Part shown: positions 35,738-45,338 of the stretch, one piece after another
How positions within the stretch are numbered: position 1 is the stretch's first letter
How the letters are laid out: each line of letters starts with the position of its first letter
Origin: an uncultured Clostridia bacterium
Lineage (GTDB): Bacteria > Bacillota > Clostridia > TANB77 > CAG-508
Direction of reading: 5' to 3'
Assembly (NCBI GenBank): GCA_947632185.1
Contig: CANROH010000007.1
Location: 1 to 45,338 of the forward strand
Length of the DNA: 45,338 nucleotides
Notes under the pieces: generated by a model
The model's input: only the letters and a program-made list of their open reading frames with translations
Told to the model about the DNA's origin: nothing
Databases searched by the model: none
Translations under genes and position numbers: made by a program

Positions 35738-37843
35738 TTATTCTGTATATAAATCTTTTCTCGTTAAATTAATTCTTCCTTGATCATCAATTTCATAAAC
35801 TTTAACTGTAACTTCGTCTCCAACTTTAAATACGTCTTCAACTTTATTTACTCTTTCCTTAGAAATTTTTGAAATATGAAGTAATCCTTCTTTTCCTCCA
35901 CCTAAATCAATAAATGCTCCAAATGAAGCAATTCTGCTTACTTTTCCTGTATATATACCATCAACTTCTATTTCACGTGTTAATTCTTCGATTGTTAGTT
36001 GTGCTTTTCTTGCACATTCTATATCATCTGAATAAATAAATACAGATCCATCTTCTTCAATATCAATTTTAACTCCAGTTTCTTCAATAATTTTATTAAT
36101 TACTTTTCCACCAGTACCAATAACATCTTTAATTTTTTCTGGGTTAATTTTCATATTAATAATTTTTGGTGCATATTTTGAAATTTCTTTTCTAGGCTCT
36201 GCAATTTGTGGAGCCATTACTTCATCTAATATATACTTTCTAGCCTTAGCTGTTTTTTCAAAAGCCTCAGCTATAATATCATAAGTTAATCCATCTATTT
36301 TTATATCAACTTGTATTGCTGTAATACCATCCTTTGTTCCGCCAACTTTAAAATCCATATCTCCAAAGAAATCTTCTATGCCTTGAATATCTGTTATTAC
36401 AACATATTTTGAAGGATCATCCTCATCTGTAATTAATCCTGTAGAAATACCAGCAACAGGTTTTTTAATAGGAACACCAGCATCCATTAAAGCAAGTGTA
36501 GATGCGCAGATACTTCCTTGTGATGTTGAACCATTAGAGCTTAATATTTCTGATACAACTCTTATAGAATAAGGGAAATCTTCTACTGATGGTAATACTG
36601 GAACTAATGCTTTTTCTGCTAAAGCACCATGTCCTATTTCTCTTCTACCTGGGCCTCTTGATGATTTTGCTTCACCAACGCTATATCCAGGAAAATTATA
36701 TTGATGCATATATCTTTTTGTTTCTTCTGTATCTAATCCATCAAGCATTTGTTCTTCACTTTTCATACCAAGTGTTACTATAGACATTACTTGAGTTCTA
36801 CCTCTATTAAATAAACTGCTACCATGAACTCTTGGAATTAATCCTACTTCACATGATAGAGGTCTTATGTCATTAATTCCTCTACCATCAACTCTTTTTC
36901 CTTCTTCTAATATTAACTTTCTAACAATTTTCTTTTCTAATTTATATAAACTATCTGAAATAGCAGTAGCATCTTCTTCAAGTTTTTCCTCTCCATATTT
37001 TTCAGCATACCAAGCTTTAACTTCTTCTGTAAGTTTAGATATTTTTTCATCTCTTTCTGGTTTATCAGGAGTTTGAACATCTTTTTTCATTCTCTCTGAA
37101 AATTCAGAAGCTACTATATCATATATTTCTTCATTAACTTTAAATGAAGTATACTCAAATTTTGGTTTACCAATTTCATCTTTTATTTTTTGGATAAATT
37201 CACAAATTTTTTTAATTTCAACATGAGCTGTTTTAATAGCATCAAGCATTACATCATTTGGTATCTCATCTGCTCCAGCTTCTATCATTGCTATTTTATC
37301 AATTGTTCCTGCAACAGTTAAATTTAATTTGCTATTACTTCTTTGTTCTTCAGTTGGATTAATAATTATTTTATTATCAACATATCCTACTGCAACTGCA
37401 GCTGTAGGTCCTCCAAATGGTATATCAGAAATTGATAAAGCAGCTGATGCACCAATCATACTACATACTTCTGGTGAGCAATCTTGTTCAACTGATAAAA
37501 CTAAACAGCTGATAACAACATCATTTCTAAAATCTTTTGGAAATAAAGGTCTTATTGGTCTATCAATTGCTCTAGCTGTTAAAATTGCTTTATCTGTAGG
37601 TTTTCCTTCTCTTTTTGTATATCCTCCAGGAATTTTTCCAACAGCATATAATCTTTCTTCATAATCAACTGATAATGGAAAAAAATCTACTCCTTCTTTT
37701 GGTTCTTTTGAAGCTGTAGCATTTACAAGTACAGTTGTATCGCCATATTTTACTAAAACGCTACCATTAGCTAGTCCAGCCATTTTTCCTGTTTCTAAAG
37801 TTAATGTTCTTCCTGCTAAATCCATACTATAAGTTTTAAACAT
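35738..37843 (-). CDS. pnp: Polynucleotide phosphorylase
   Basis: 701 aa. 3'-5' phosphorolytic exoribonuclease. Two RNase PH-like domains are visible: the first with ETGKMAGLANGSVLVKYGDT, the second with GKRVDGRGINDIRPLSCEVG and TSQGSICASTLALMDAG. The KH domain (VIGTGGKVINKIIEETG, about 590) and S1 domain (YTGKVSRIASFGAFIDLGGGKEG) close the protein. All parts are complete. GGAGG lies 8 nt before ATG 37843. rpsO is normally just upstream; here the plus-strand gene at 38116-38460 lies between them. Confidence 0.97.
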   Translation of the reverse strand: MFKTYSMDLAGRTLTLETGKMAGLANGSVLVKYGDTTVLVNATASKEPKEGVDFFPLSVDYEERLYAVGKIPGGYTKREGKPTDKAILTARAIDRPIRPLFPKDFRNDVVISCLVLSVEQDCSPEVCSMIGASAALSISDIPFGGPTAAVAVGYVDNKIIINPTEEQRSNSKLNLTVAGTIDKIAMIEAGADEIPNDVMLDAIKTAHVEIKKICEFIQKIKDEIGKPKFEYTSFKVNEEIYDIVASEFSERMKKDVQTPDKPERDEKISKLTEEVKAWYAEKYGEEKLEEDATAISDSLYKLEKKIVRKLILEEGKRVDGRGINDIRPLSCEVGLIPRVHGSSLFNRGRTQVMSIVTLGMKSEEQMLDGLDTEETKRYMHQYNFPGYSVGEAKSSRGPGRREIGHGALAEKALVPVLPSVEDFPYSIRVVSEILSSNGSTSQGSICASTLALMDAGVPIKKPVAGISTGLITDEDDPSKYVVITDIQGIEDFFGDMDFKVGGTKDGITAIQVDIKIDGLTYDIIAEAFEKTAKARKYILDEVMAPQIAEPRKEISKYAPKIINMKINPEKIKDVIGTGGKVINKIIEETGVKIDIEEDGSVFIYSDDIECARKAQLTIEELTREIEVDGIYTGKVSRIASFGAFIDLGGGKEGLLHISKISKERVNKVEDVFKVGDEVTVKVYEIDDQGRINLTRKDLYTE

Positions 37844-38061
37844 TTTACATTTCCTCCTAAAATTTTATTTTTTATTTATTTGAAATGTAACCTCTACAAT
37901 ATATTATTTTATAAAAATTTATTTTCTATACTATTTCTACTATTATAACAGAATTTTAATTTTAGATTTAATAATACATTGTGCAAGCTACTCTTTCAAA
38001 TAAATAATCATGTATATTTTACTATAACTGGGAAAAAATTGCAATAGAGAATATTTTTACA

Positions 38062-38089
38062 TTGATTTATTTTATTTTTGTGTTATAAT
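38062..38089 (+). promoter_or_regulatory. SigA-type promoter of the small membrane protein gene
   Basis: TTGATT (38062-38067), 16-nt spacer, TATAAT (38084-38089), 26 nt before the ATG at 38116. Confidence 0.6.
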
Positions 38090-38115
38090 AATATAAATTT
38101 TGAAAGGTATAAAAT

Positions 38116-38460
38116 ATGGAAAACGAGTTAGAAGAATATAAATTATTAAAAGAAGAAATTCAAAATTGTGTTGAAAGAGATAATTCATTAGCAACTTTTA
38201 TGGTTACTGCAGTTGCAAGTATTCTTACATTTGCTATATCTGTTAATCTGCAAATTCCATTTTTGTTTTTAATATCTTTTTGTATTCTTATTCCATTTAC
38301 TTCAAGAATTTCTCATTACAAAACAAATGTAGCGCGTATAAGTGCATATTTAATAGTTTTTTCAGAAAAGGATTTAGGAATCTCTTATGAGAATAGGAAT
38401 TCAAAAGTAAAAGTAAAAAAAACAAAAATGGATAGAAGCATGGACAAAATTAAAAAATGA
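38116..38460 (+). CDS. Small membrane protein, unknown function
   Basis: 114 aa. An acidic N-terminal helix (ENELEEYKLLKEEIQ) and two close transmembrane segments (about 28-43 and 46-61) with a short turn between them. It ends in a basic tail (KVKVKKTKMDRSMDKIKK). The beginning resembles longer Firmicute proteins with the same helix and two membrane spans, so this may be a shortened copy; I cannot name the family. GAAAGG precedes the ATG. It is the only plus-strand gene in the last 33 kb of the window and it separates rpsO from pnp. Confidence 0.65.
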   Translation: MENELEEYKLLKEEIQNCVERDNSLATFMVTAVASILTFAISVNLQIPFLFLISFCILIPFTSRISHYKTNVARISAYLIVFSEKDLGISYENRNSKVKVKKTKMDRSMDKIKK

Positions 38461-38504
38461 AGAAATGAATAATAATTAATATTTTCATATAAATATTAAT
38501 TTAA

Positions 38505-38539
38505 TAATAAAAAACCAGCATATTTAAATGTGCTGGTTT
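38505..38539. terminator. Bidirectional terminator between rpsO and the small membrane protein gene
   Basis: Stem AAACCAGCA / TGCTGGTTT (38512-38520 with 38531-38539), 10-nt loop, A/T tracts on both sides. Serves the convergent genes. Confidence 0.85.
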
Positions 38540-38544
38540 AATTT

Positions 38545-38808
38545 TTATTTTCTTAAATTTAATTTTTTTACAATTTCTCTATATCTATTAACATCTTTTT
38601 CTGCTAAATAGTTTAATAAATTTCTTCTTTTTCCTATCATTTTTAATAATCCTCTTCTAGAGTGATTATCTTTTTGATGTACTTTTAAATGTTCTGTTAA
38701 TTCTGTAATTCTTTCTGTTAAAAGAGCAATTTGAACTTCTGAAGATCCAGTATCATTTTCGTCTCTTTTATAAGTATTAATGATTTCTTGTTTTCTTTCC
38801 TTTGTCAT
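38545..38808 (-). CDS. rpsO: 30S ribosomal protein S15
   Basis: 87 aa. Binds 16S rRNA early in small-subunit assembly. Family features: [43 protein letters not shown], and the C-terminal [12 protein letters not shown]. Start 38808 is chosen since [10 protein letters not shown] is the usual N-terminus and GGAGG lies 9 nt before. An in-frame ATG 11 codons upstream would include that ribosome site. Confidence 0.96.
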   Translation of the reverse strand: MTKERKQEIINTYKRDENDTGSSEVQIALLTERITELTEHLKVHQKDNHSRRGLLKMIGKRRNLLNYLAEKDVNRYREIVKKLNLRK

Positions 38809-38953
38809 ATTATTTATCCTCCTATTTTTTTTATTTGCCATAAACTGAGTATAAAGTAGGTTTTTTTCTTGAAACTAAGTCTATGGTAGAATACAATTAT
38901 TCTACTACATATATTTTTAAAAATCAAGTTTTTTTAAATATTTTATTAACATT

Positions 38954-39592
38954 TTACTTATTTTTTAAACATTTTTCTGATCTACTTATAAATAATACTA
39001 CTTCAAATATAGCTACAACTGACATTAAATTAATCATTATTGGTAATAAAGGCAATCTAGTTATTGCTATACAACTAGCAATAAGTGCTTCAGTTAATAT
39101 AATTGTTACACAGATTTTTCCTAATAATTTAAGACTATTTATTTTTCTAAATCTTATTATAATATATGCAACAATTAAAACAAATGAAAGCATTACTGGT
39201 AATACATATGGTCTTACTAAGTCTCTTACTCTTATATTAGAATTTTTCTCAATATTTACATCATCAACAGTAAAATCTGTTTCATATTTTTCATTTATTT
39301 TTGTAATTAAATTTGATTTTTCTTCATCTGTTATTGATTCAGATATAATATTTACAGAATCTCCAAATAATTCAAGTTTTCTTACAATTACTCTTTTATT
39401 AGCAAACACTTCATTACAAATATTTTGAACATCTTTAATTTCTACTGGTTTTCCTATTAATAAATTAATTGATTCATGTTGCTGTAAAATTAGAGAAACA
39501 TTTATTCCTTTCAAAGCAACAATAACAATTCCTGCAATTATTAAAAGAATGATACCTAGCAATATAATTTTTTTTAATCCACTTAATTTCAT
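38954..39592 (-). CDS. secF: Diverged SecF-like translocase subunit
   Basis: 212 aa, against about 300 for usual SecF. An N-terminal membrane helix (about 7-28) is followed by an extracytoplasmic domain (30-120) with the FANKRVIVRKLELFGDSVNIIS strand. RVRDLVRPYVLPVMLSFVLIV begins the membrane part, with about four helices. The canonical SecF motifs of the membrane core are not obvious. Assignment rests on its place 34 nt after secD and on the similar layout. AAGGAG lies 8 nt before ATG 39592. SecDF uses the proton gradient to help protein export; whether this form does is unclear. Confidence 0.6.
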   Translation of the reverse strand: MKLSGLKKIILLGIILLIIAGIVIVALKGINVSLILQQHESINLLIGKPVEIKDVQNICNEVFANKRVIVRKLELFGDSVNIISESITDEEKSNLITKINEKYETDFTVDDVNIEKNSNIRVRDLVRPYVLPVMLSFVLIVAYIIIRFRKINSLKLLGKICVTIILTEALIASCIAITRLPLLPIMINLMSVVAIFEVVLFISRSEKCLKNK

Positions 39593-39626
39593 TATCTTTT
39601 TCTCCTTATACTTACCTTAATATATT

Positions 39627-41057
39627 TTAAATAAGTACTACTAAACTGCATATAGCTTGTACTACTAATCCCCAGAATAAAATCATTCCTATACTACTAA
39701 TTATTGCACTAGACACGAATGTAAATACAACTGCAATGATACAAACTGGAATAATTGATAAATACAATTCTTTCAATGTGCTTGTTAATATAAATTTATC
39801 ATTACTTCCCTCTTTAAATTTATTTAATATTTTAATTGTAAAGATATAATTTATTAATGTACAAATTGCAAATGCCACAACTGCATTTAATGTTATTAAT
39901 ACATTAGCATATCTTACTATTAGTAATAATAAACCAATATAAGCTACATCTAAAATTACTGCATATAAACCTTTTAATCTATATTTAATTATCAAATATA
40001 ATGAAATAGCAATAACTACTATTAAAGATATAATTTTTGCTATTTGTATATATTCTTCTGTAATTAGTGGTCTTATAAAATTATCAGAACTTAAAGTATA
40101 AACTAATGGCATCATATCGTTATTTACCATATATGCAATTCTTGTTGCATTTTGTGCTATCTCAACATATTCAGCATAGTCTGATGTAGCATTTCCCATA
40201 GGTATTTGTAATATTCCAGAATCTATCTCTTCTGCAAAATATGTTGATACAAGAGTTTGACCATCTAAATTTACTGATACATAAGTTTTTTCAGTTGTTC
40301 CATCAGCAGATGTTAATTCTTTATATTCATTACTAATCTTCTTTAAAATTTCTTTTCCTTCATCATCAAATTGTAATTGTAAATATGATTGATACTGGTT
40401 ATCTTGCGCTGATGCTAATACTGTAGCATTTTTTATATGTGAATTATCTAATAATAAAAGTCCATTTTGATAATCTATAATCTCTAATTTTCCTCTTGTA
40501 GAAATTAATGATTCTTCTAAAGCTATATTGGCATCATCTGGCAATTCAACAACAATTTCTCCAGTTACTGAATCTTGTCTAATGTTATATTCATATAAAT
40601 TGATAGTTTCTAATCTTTTTTGTATAATTTTTTTAGTTTTTTCAAAATTCTCTATATTTATATCATCTTGCTCATTTGCTCTAATTGTTCTTGTTTCTAT
40701 AGTATAGTCTTTATCTACTTCTGCCTCTTTTGCTATATTATTCTCTGATTGTGTGTCTGTACTTTCTGTAGTTTCTGCGTTTTCTGTATTTTCAGATGAA
40801 TCTGATGTATCCTCTTTTACAGTTCCCATATAATTTCCATCTTTATCAACATAAACATCTTTTTGCTCTTCTGAATCATCTAAAACATATCTTAACTCTC
40901 TGTAGCCATCAAATTCCATTCCTAAATTAAAATCTTTTATTACATTTTTCCATATTCCTTTTTGTGGCAAATATACACCACCAAAAGACACTGCTGAAAT
41001 TAGTATTGCAATTAATAATACAGTTATTGTTTTAACTATTCTTAAACCCTTTTCCAA
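39627..41057 (-). CDS. secD: SecD-like protein translocase subunit
   Basis: 476 aa. An N-terminal helix (8-28) is followed by a linker with an Asp/Glu/Thr/Ser-rich segment (SSENTENAETTESTDTQS). The P1-type domain has KTKKIIQKRLETINLYEYNIRQDS and GEIVVELPDDANIALEESLISTRGKLEIID, typical of SecD. Five C-terminal membrane helices follow. The start is TTG 41057, with AGGAGG 8 nt upstream overlapping the stop codon of the HD gene. The last membrane helix ends at the C-terminus without a tail. Confidence 0.8.
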   Translation of the reverse strand: MEKGLRIVKTITVLLIAILISAVSFGGVYLPQKGIWKNVIKDFNLGMEFDGYRELRYVLDDSEEQKDVYVDKDGNYMGTVKEDTSDSSENTENAETTESTDTQSENNIAKEAEVDKDYTIETRTIRANEQDDINIENFEKTKKIIQKRLETINLYEYNIRQDSVTGEIVVELPDDANIALEESLISTRGKLEIIDYQNGLLLLDNSHIKNATVLASAQDNQYQSYLQLQFDDEGKEILKKISNEYKELTSADGTTEKTYVSVNLDGQTLVSTYFAEEIDSGILQIPMGNATSDYAEYVEIAQNATRIAYMVNNDMMPLVYTLSSDNFIRPLITEEYIQIAKIISLIVVIAISLYLIIKYRLKGLYAVILDVAYIGLLLLIVRYANVLITLNAVVAFAICTLINYIFTIKILNKFKEGSNDKFILTSTLKELYLSIIPVCIIAVVFTFVSSAIISSIGMILFWGLVVQAICSLVVLI

Positions 41058-41069
41058 AATAATTACCTC

Positions 41070-41729
41070 CTATAATAAGTTTGTATCATTTATAATTAAT
41101 TCAAACCATAAACCTAAATATTTTGCTGCTCTCTTACTCATTTTTGTTCTTTCCATAAATATTTCAAAATAATCTATAACAGGACAAATTTTTGTATCAA
41201 TCGCTAAATTTAATATAACTTTTCTTTCTTCTGTATCAATTTTTAATTCCGAATTTGTAACAGCATAATTTACTTCATCATGTTTATCAAATAAACTTCT
41301 ATCTTTTTTTGAAACTCTACTTCTATGTGCATCAGACTTATCTGCTAATATTAAAGCAGCAGAAATATCACTAACAGCGGTTCCTGTTTGCTCATCGTGA
41401 TTTCCTATTGCCATCATTATTTCAGTTCTATCCGCTACATCCATATTCATATCTTTTAAAATATCATAGGCTAGAATTGCTCCTATATGTGCATGGTCTA
41501 CTCTATTTACAGAATTTCCGATATCGTGCATATATCCTGCAATTCTTGCCAATTCTATTCTATGTTCATCATAACCTAATGTTCTAAGAATATATGCTGC
41601 TCTATCTGCAACAACTGTAACATGTCTTGTTGAATGTTCAGTATATCCTAATACATCGAGCTGCTTTTGCGCATTTTTTATAAGTTCTTTAACTTCAAGA
41701 TTATTCACAACATCCTCAAAAGTTACCAT
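41070..41729 (-). CDS. HD-domain metal-dependent phosphohydrolase
   Basis: 219 aa. The HD motif is clear: H in EHSTRH, HD in GYMHDIGN, H in DHAHIG, and H-D in GNHDEQTG, then ILADKSDAHRSRV. Such proteins hydrolyse nucleotides or phosphate esters; the substrate is unknown. It occurs next to secD in other Clostridia. Start ATG 41729 with GGAGG 4-5 nt upstream. The stop overlaps the secD ribosome site, so translation is coupled. Confidence 0.85.
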   Translation of the reverse strand: MVTFEDVVNNLEVKELIKNAQKQLDVLGYTEHSTRHVTVVADRAAYILRTLGYDEHRIELARIAGYMHDIGNSVNRVDHAHIGAILAYDILKDMNMDVADRTEIMMAIGNHDEQTGTAVSDISAALILADKSDAHRSRVSKKDRSLFDKHDEVNYAVTNSELKIDTEERKVILNLAIDTKICPVIDYFEIFMERTKMSKRAAKYLGLWFELIINDTNLL

Positions 41730-41814
41730 ATTTCCTCCTTTGTACTTTTGATTTTATTATTCTTGTAAATTGTATATTAAATCTTTCAAAATATCAACTA
41801 CTTTTAAAAGAATT

Positions 41815-42165
41815 TTAAAAATTAACTCCAATTATTCCTCCTACTACACCTCCTAATATTCCCAAAAATATCATTATTATTGAGTTAATTGTTAAAGTAA
41901 ATTCTAAAGTTAAAAATCCAGATATTATGTATAAAGTTATCATATAAATTAAACCTAATATGCAACCATTTAAAATTCCCTTTTCTTTTTTAGATTTTGA
42001 TATTCTAAATGCTCCAAACATAAGTGACAAGCTTGTTATAGCAATAGTTGCTGGTTTTATTATTTTTTCAGGTACACCTGTATTACTAATAACGATAGAC
42101 AAAATAAATATTAGTAATATTGTTAACAAAATGGAAATAAGATATTCTCTAACAAAAATTTTCAT
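41815..42165 (-). CDS. TIGR04086-type small membrane protein
   Basis: 116 aa with four transmembrane segments. GAFRISKSKKEKGILNGCILGLIYMI in the middle and GGVVGGIIGVNF at the end fit the TIGR04086 family, whose members lie near secD, scfA and yajC in Clostridia. Function unknown. The ribosome site is weak (GAGAG). No terminator separates it from the HD gene 85 nt downstream. Confidence 0.7.
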   Translation of the reverse strand: MKIFVREYLISILLTILLIFILSIVISNTGVPEKIIKPATIAITSLSLMFGAFRISKSKKEKGILNGCILGLIYMITLYIISGFLTLEFTLTINSIIMIFLGILGGVVGGIIGVNF

Positions 42166-42229
42166 AAAACTCTCTATATGATTTAAAAATCATACTCTCC
42201 TTTCTAAATATTAAAAGTATATTATATAC

Positions 42230-42268
42230 AAAAATACTTCTATAAATTATATTTATAGAAGTATTTTT
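42230..42268 (-). terminator. Terminator of the WG-repeat gene
   Basis: Perfect 18-bp stem (42230-42247 with 42251-42268), 3-nt loop, with a T tract on the minus strand and T-rich flank on the other. The longest perfect hairpin in the window. Confidence 0.88.
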
Positions 42269-42331
42269 TATGACAATTAAGATTTATTAGAGTTTTAGTT
42301 AATTTTATCAGAATTGATTTATAAGTTTTTA

Positions 42332-43786
42332 TTATTCAGGTTCTACTGTATCAATATAATTTCCATTTTCATCTATATCTCTTATATTATTTTCTGTTAT
42401 CCAATCTTCTATATTAGTAGAACTTCCATTATATTGCATATAATATGTTGTTTTGCCAGATCTTGTAATAGCATAAATTTTCTCAGCTATACATGGTAAT
42501 ACTAATTTTTCTTTATTTACATCATAAATTCCATATAAATCATTAAAGTTTACAACAATGCCACTAATACCAAGTGTTGATGGTATTATTAAAACGCTTT
42601 GTTCATTTCCAGAAGTATCTACTCTTGAATCTACTTTATATCCAAATCCATCATAATTAATTGGTAAAATTGTATTTCCTTCTACATCATATAGTCCATA
42701 TTTACCATCTCTTAACGCAGGAATGCATTTCCCTAAAATCAAATAGTTATTTTCTATAGGTACTAATGGATAATCTTCAACATCTAATCCTATTTTTTCA
42801 TTTTCTGCATATACAATAGGTTTTCCATTTTTATCTAGAACTCCATATTGTTCATCTTTTTTCACTAAATATAAATAATTATCTTGGTCTAATAAAGATA
42901 TTTCATCATATTCAGAAGGAGGAATTATTGTCCCACCTTCAGAATTTAAAATTCCGACAGTACCATTATCAGTAGTAATATAAAATTCCTTAGAATTTTG
43001 TACATAAGTTATATCACTATATTTTTTACTTATTATTTCACTTCCATCTGCCAAAGATACTACTCCATATACAGTACTTGGAGTTGTTCCATCACCATTA
43101 CCAGCTACAACAAATCCATCTAATAGAGCTCTGAAGTTTTCATATGAACCGCTCATTTCAGCAACGCCTAATTTAGTAATTGATGTTTTTGTCATATTAA
43201 TAATATAGTTTAATGAATAAATTCTAATTCTATATTCCTCAAACTGTAACTGAACATTAAACATATCACCAATATTATCTGCATCAGCAAATAATATTCC
43301 ATCTTCAAATTTTACAGGATTTTTTATTTTAAAAGTTTCACAATATCCATTTTTATTTTTAGCTACAGCTTTTATATCAGCTAACGTAGCATCAGGCGAC
43401 ATTTGAATATATTTAGAAAATTTATCAGATCCTGCAGTAATAGCTAATATTTCATAATCATTTTCCAAATAACAGCTATCTTCATTCTCATTATATTCTC
43501 CATATTCTCCTCTTGTATAAGTATAGCCTAATAAATTTCCTATATCTTTTACATTAATATATACAATTCCATCTATTTCTCTATAAAAGTCAGTTGGAAT
43601 GCTTATTTGAGTATTGTCTAAATACATTTTTAAAGTTACAGAATCTTGATAATTAATCATTATAATCATTATAAGTAAGATAGCTATTAAAAATGCACAT
43701 ATAACAATTGATATTATTATACCTTTTTTACTTCTAGATTTTTTTTTCAGATCTTGTTTAAACAAATTGCTCTCTTGTAAATTCAT
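42332..43786 (-). CDS. Anchored WG-repeat protein
   Basis: 484 aa. A short basic cytoplasmic start (KKKSRSKKG), one helix (about 23-46), then an extracellular region. Residues 53-190 resemble the copper amine oxidase N-terminal-like domain used in Clostridia as a surface module (IDGIVYINVKDIGNLLGY). WG-type repeats follow: GVVSLADGSEIISKKYSDI near 247, VGILNSEGGTIIPPSEYDEI, YGVLDKNGKPIVY, and KYGLYDVEGNTILPINYDG near 377. Possibly a wall or carbohydrate-binding protein. AAGGGGGAA precedes the ATG. It lies 24 nt after tgt and so ends the tgt operon. Confidence 0.75.
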   Translation of the reverse strand: MNLQESNLFKQDLKKKSRSKKGIIISIVICAFLIAILLIMIIMINYQDSVTLKMYLDNTQISIPTDFYREIDGIVYINVKDIGNLLGYTYTRGEYGEYNENEDSCYLENDYEILAITAGSDKFSKYIQMSPDATLADIKAVAKNKNGYCETFKIKNPVKFEDGILFADADNIGDMFNVQLQFEEYRIRIYSLNYIINMTKTSITKLGVAEMSGSYENFRALLDGFVVAGNGDGTTPSTVYGVVSLADGSEIISKKYSDITYVQNSKEFYITTDNGTVGILNSEGGTIIPPSEYDEISLLDQDNYLYLVKKDEQYGVLDKNGKPIVYAENEKIGLDVEDYPLVPIENNYLILGKCIPALRDGKYGLYDVEGNTILPINYDGFGYKVDSRVDTSGNEQSVLIIPSTLGISGIVVNFNDLYGIYDVNKEKLVLPCIAEKIYAITRSGKTTYYMQYNGSSTNIEDWITENNIRDIDENGNYIDTVEPE

Positions 43787-43809
43787 ATAACATTCCCCCT
43801 TATTTTATA

Positions 43810-45338
<1,529 letters not shown>

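Noticed and set aside
41730..41814. Possible scfA (six-cysteine peptide) between the HD and TIGR04086 genes
   Set aside because: No cysteine-rich reading frame is present on either strand there.

Overview
The window is about 45 kb of very AT-rich DNA from a spore-forming Firmicute, most likely an uncultured Clostridia lineage. The grounds are the low GC content, strong GGAGG ribosome binding sites, a Spo0H/SigH sigma factor, a 25-codon spoVM gene, RNase Y, YvcK, SmpB and L31/L28 proteins with zinc cysteines, and a sortase with an LPxxG-type substrate. TGA is a stop and TGG is Trp. There are no rRNA genes, CRISPR arrays, insertion sequences or phage genes. One tRNA gene (Thr, anticodon GGT) is present.

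Layout. 0-5 kb: pfkA, a D,D-carboxypeptidase, and a long eukaryote-like guaA. 5-9 kb: rpmE, rpmB, spoVM with a small membrane protein, an acidic protein, a CmpB-type membrane protein, and an AlkD-like DNA repair gene with a LexA-type box in its promoter. 9-13 kb: a class A penicillin-binding protein, a sortase, smpB and fba. 13-19 kb: a DUF1540 peptide, then an operon that runs unknown gene, metG, tmk, WG-repeat membrane protein. 19-26 kb: a BY-kinase-like ATPase with a very long charged tail and a terminator in its leader, an LPYAG sortase substrate, ychF, tRNA-Thr, sigH and rny. 26-34 kb: a six-gene minus-strand operon murB, yvcK, glycogen debranching enzyme, ABC ATPase, ABC permease, ATP-grasp enzyme. 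34-45 kb: a membrane glycosyltransferase, pnp, rpsO, secF/secD, an HD hydrolase, a TIGR04086 membrane protein, a second WG-repeat protein, tgt and the 3' part of queA.

Main observation. Three genes (D,D-carboxypeptidase, ABC exporter permease, glycogen debranching enzyme) are each broken once by a single extra base. In all three the extra base is a C placed exactly between codons and directly before a glycine GGA codon, so the ribosome meets CGG followed by A in the zero frame. I read every CGG/CCG in the window by eye. CGG does not occur as an in-frame codon anywhere else in these genes, while CGC, CGT, CGA, AGA and AGG are all used as ordinary Arg codons. This pattern suggests that CGG is an unassigned or hungry codon at which this organism shifts +1 and reads GGA as Gly, or that it reads the quadruplet CGGA as Gly. 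It does not look like three independent gene losses. A systematic sequencing artefact is the main alternative and can be tested from raw reads.

Minor items: 18-nt duplication of the rpmB 3' end inside its own terminator, sigH and tRNA-Thr separated by 3 nt, rpsO and pnp split by an opposite-strand gene, and absence of rapZ/whiA and of yajC/scfA from clusters where they are often found.
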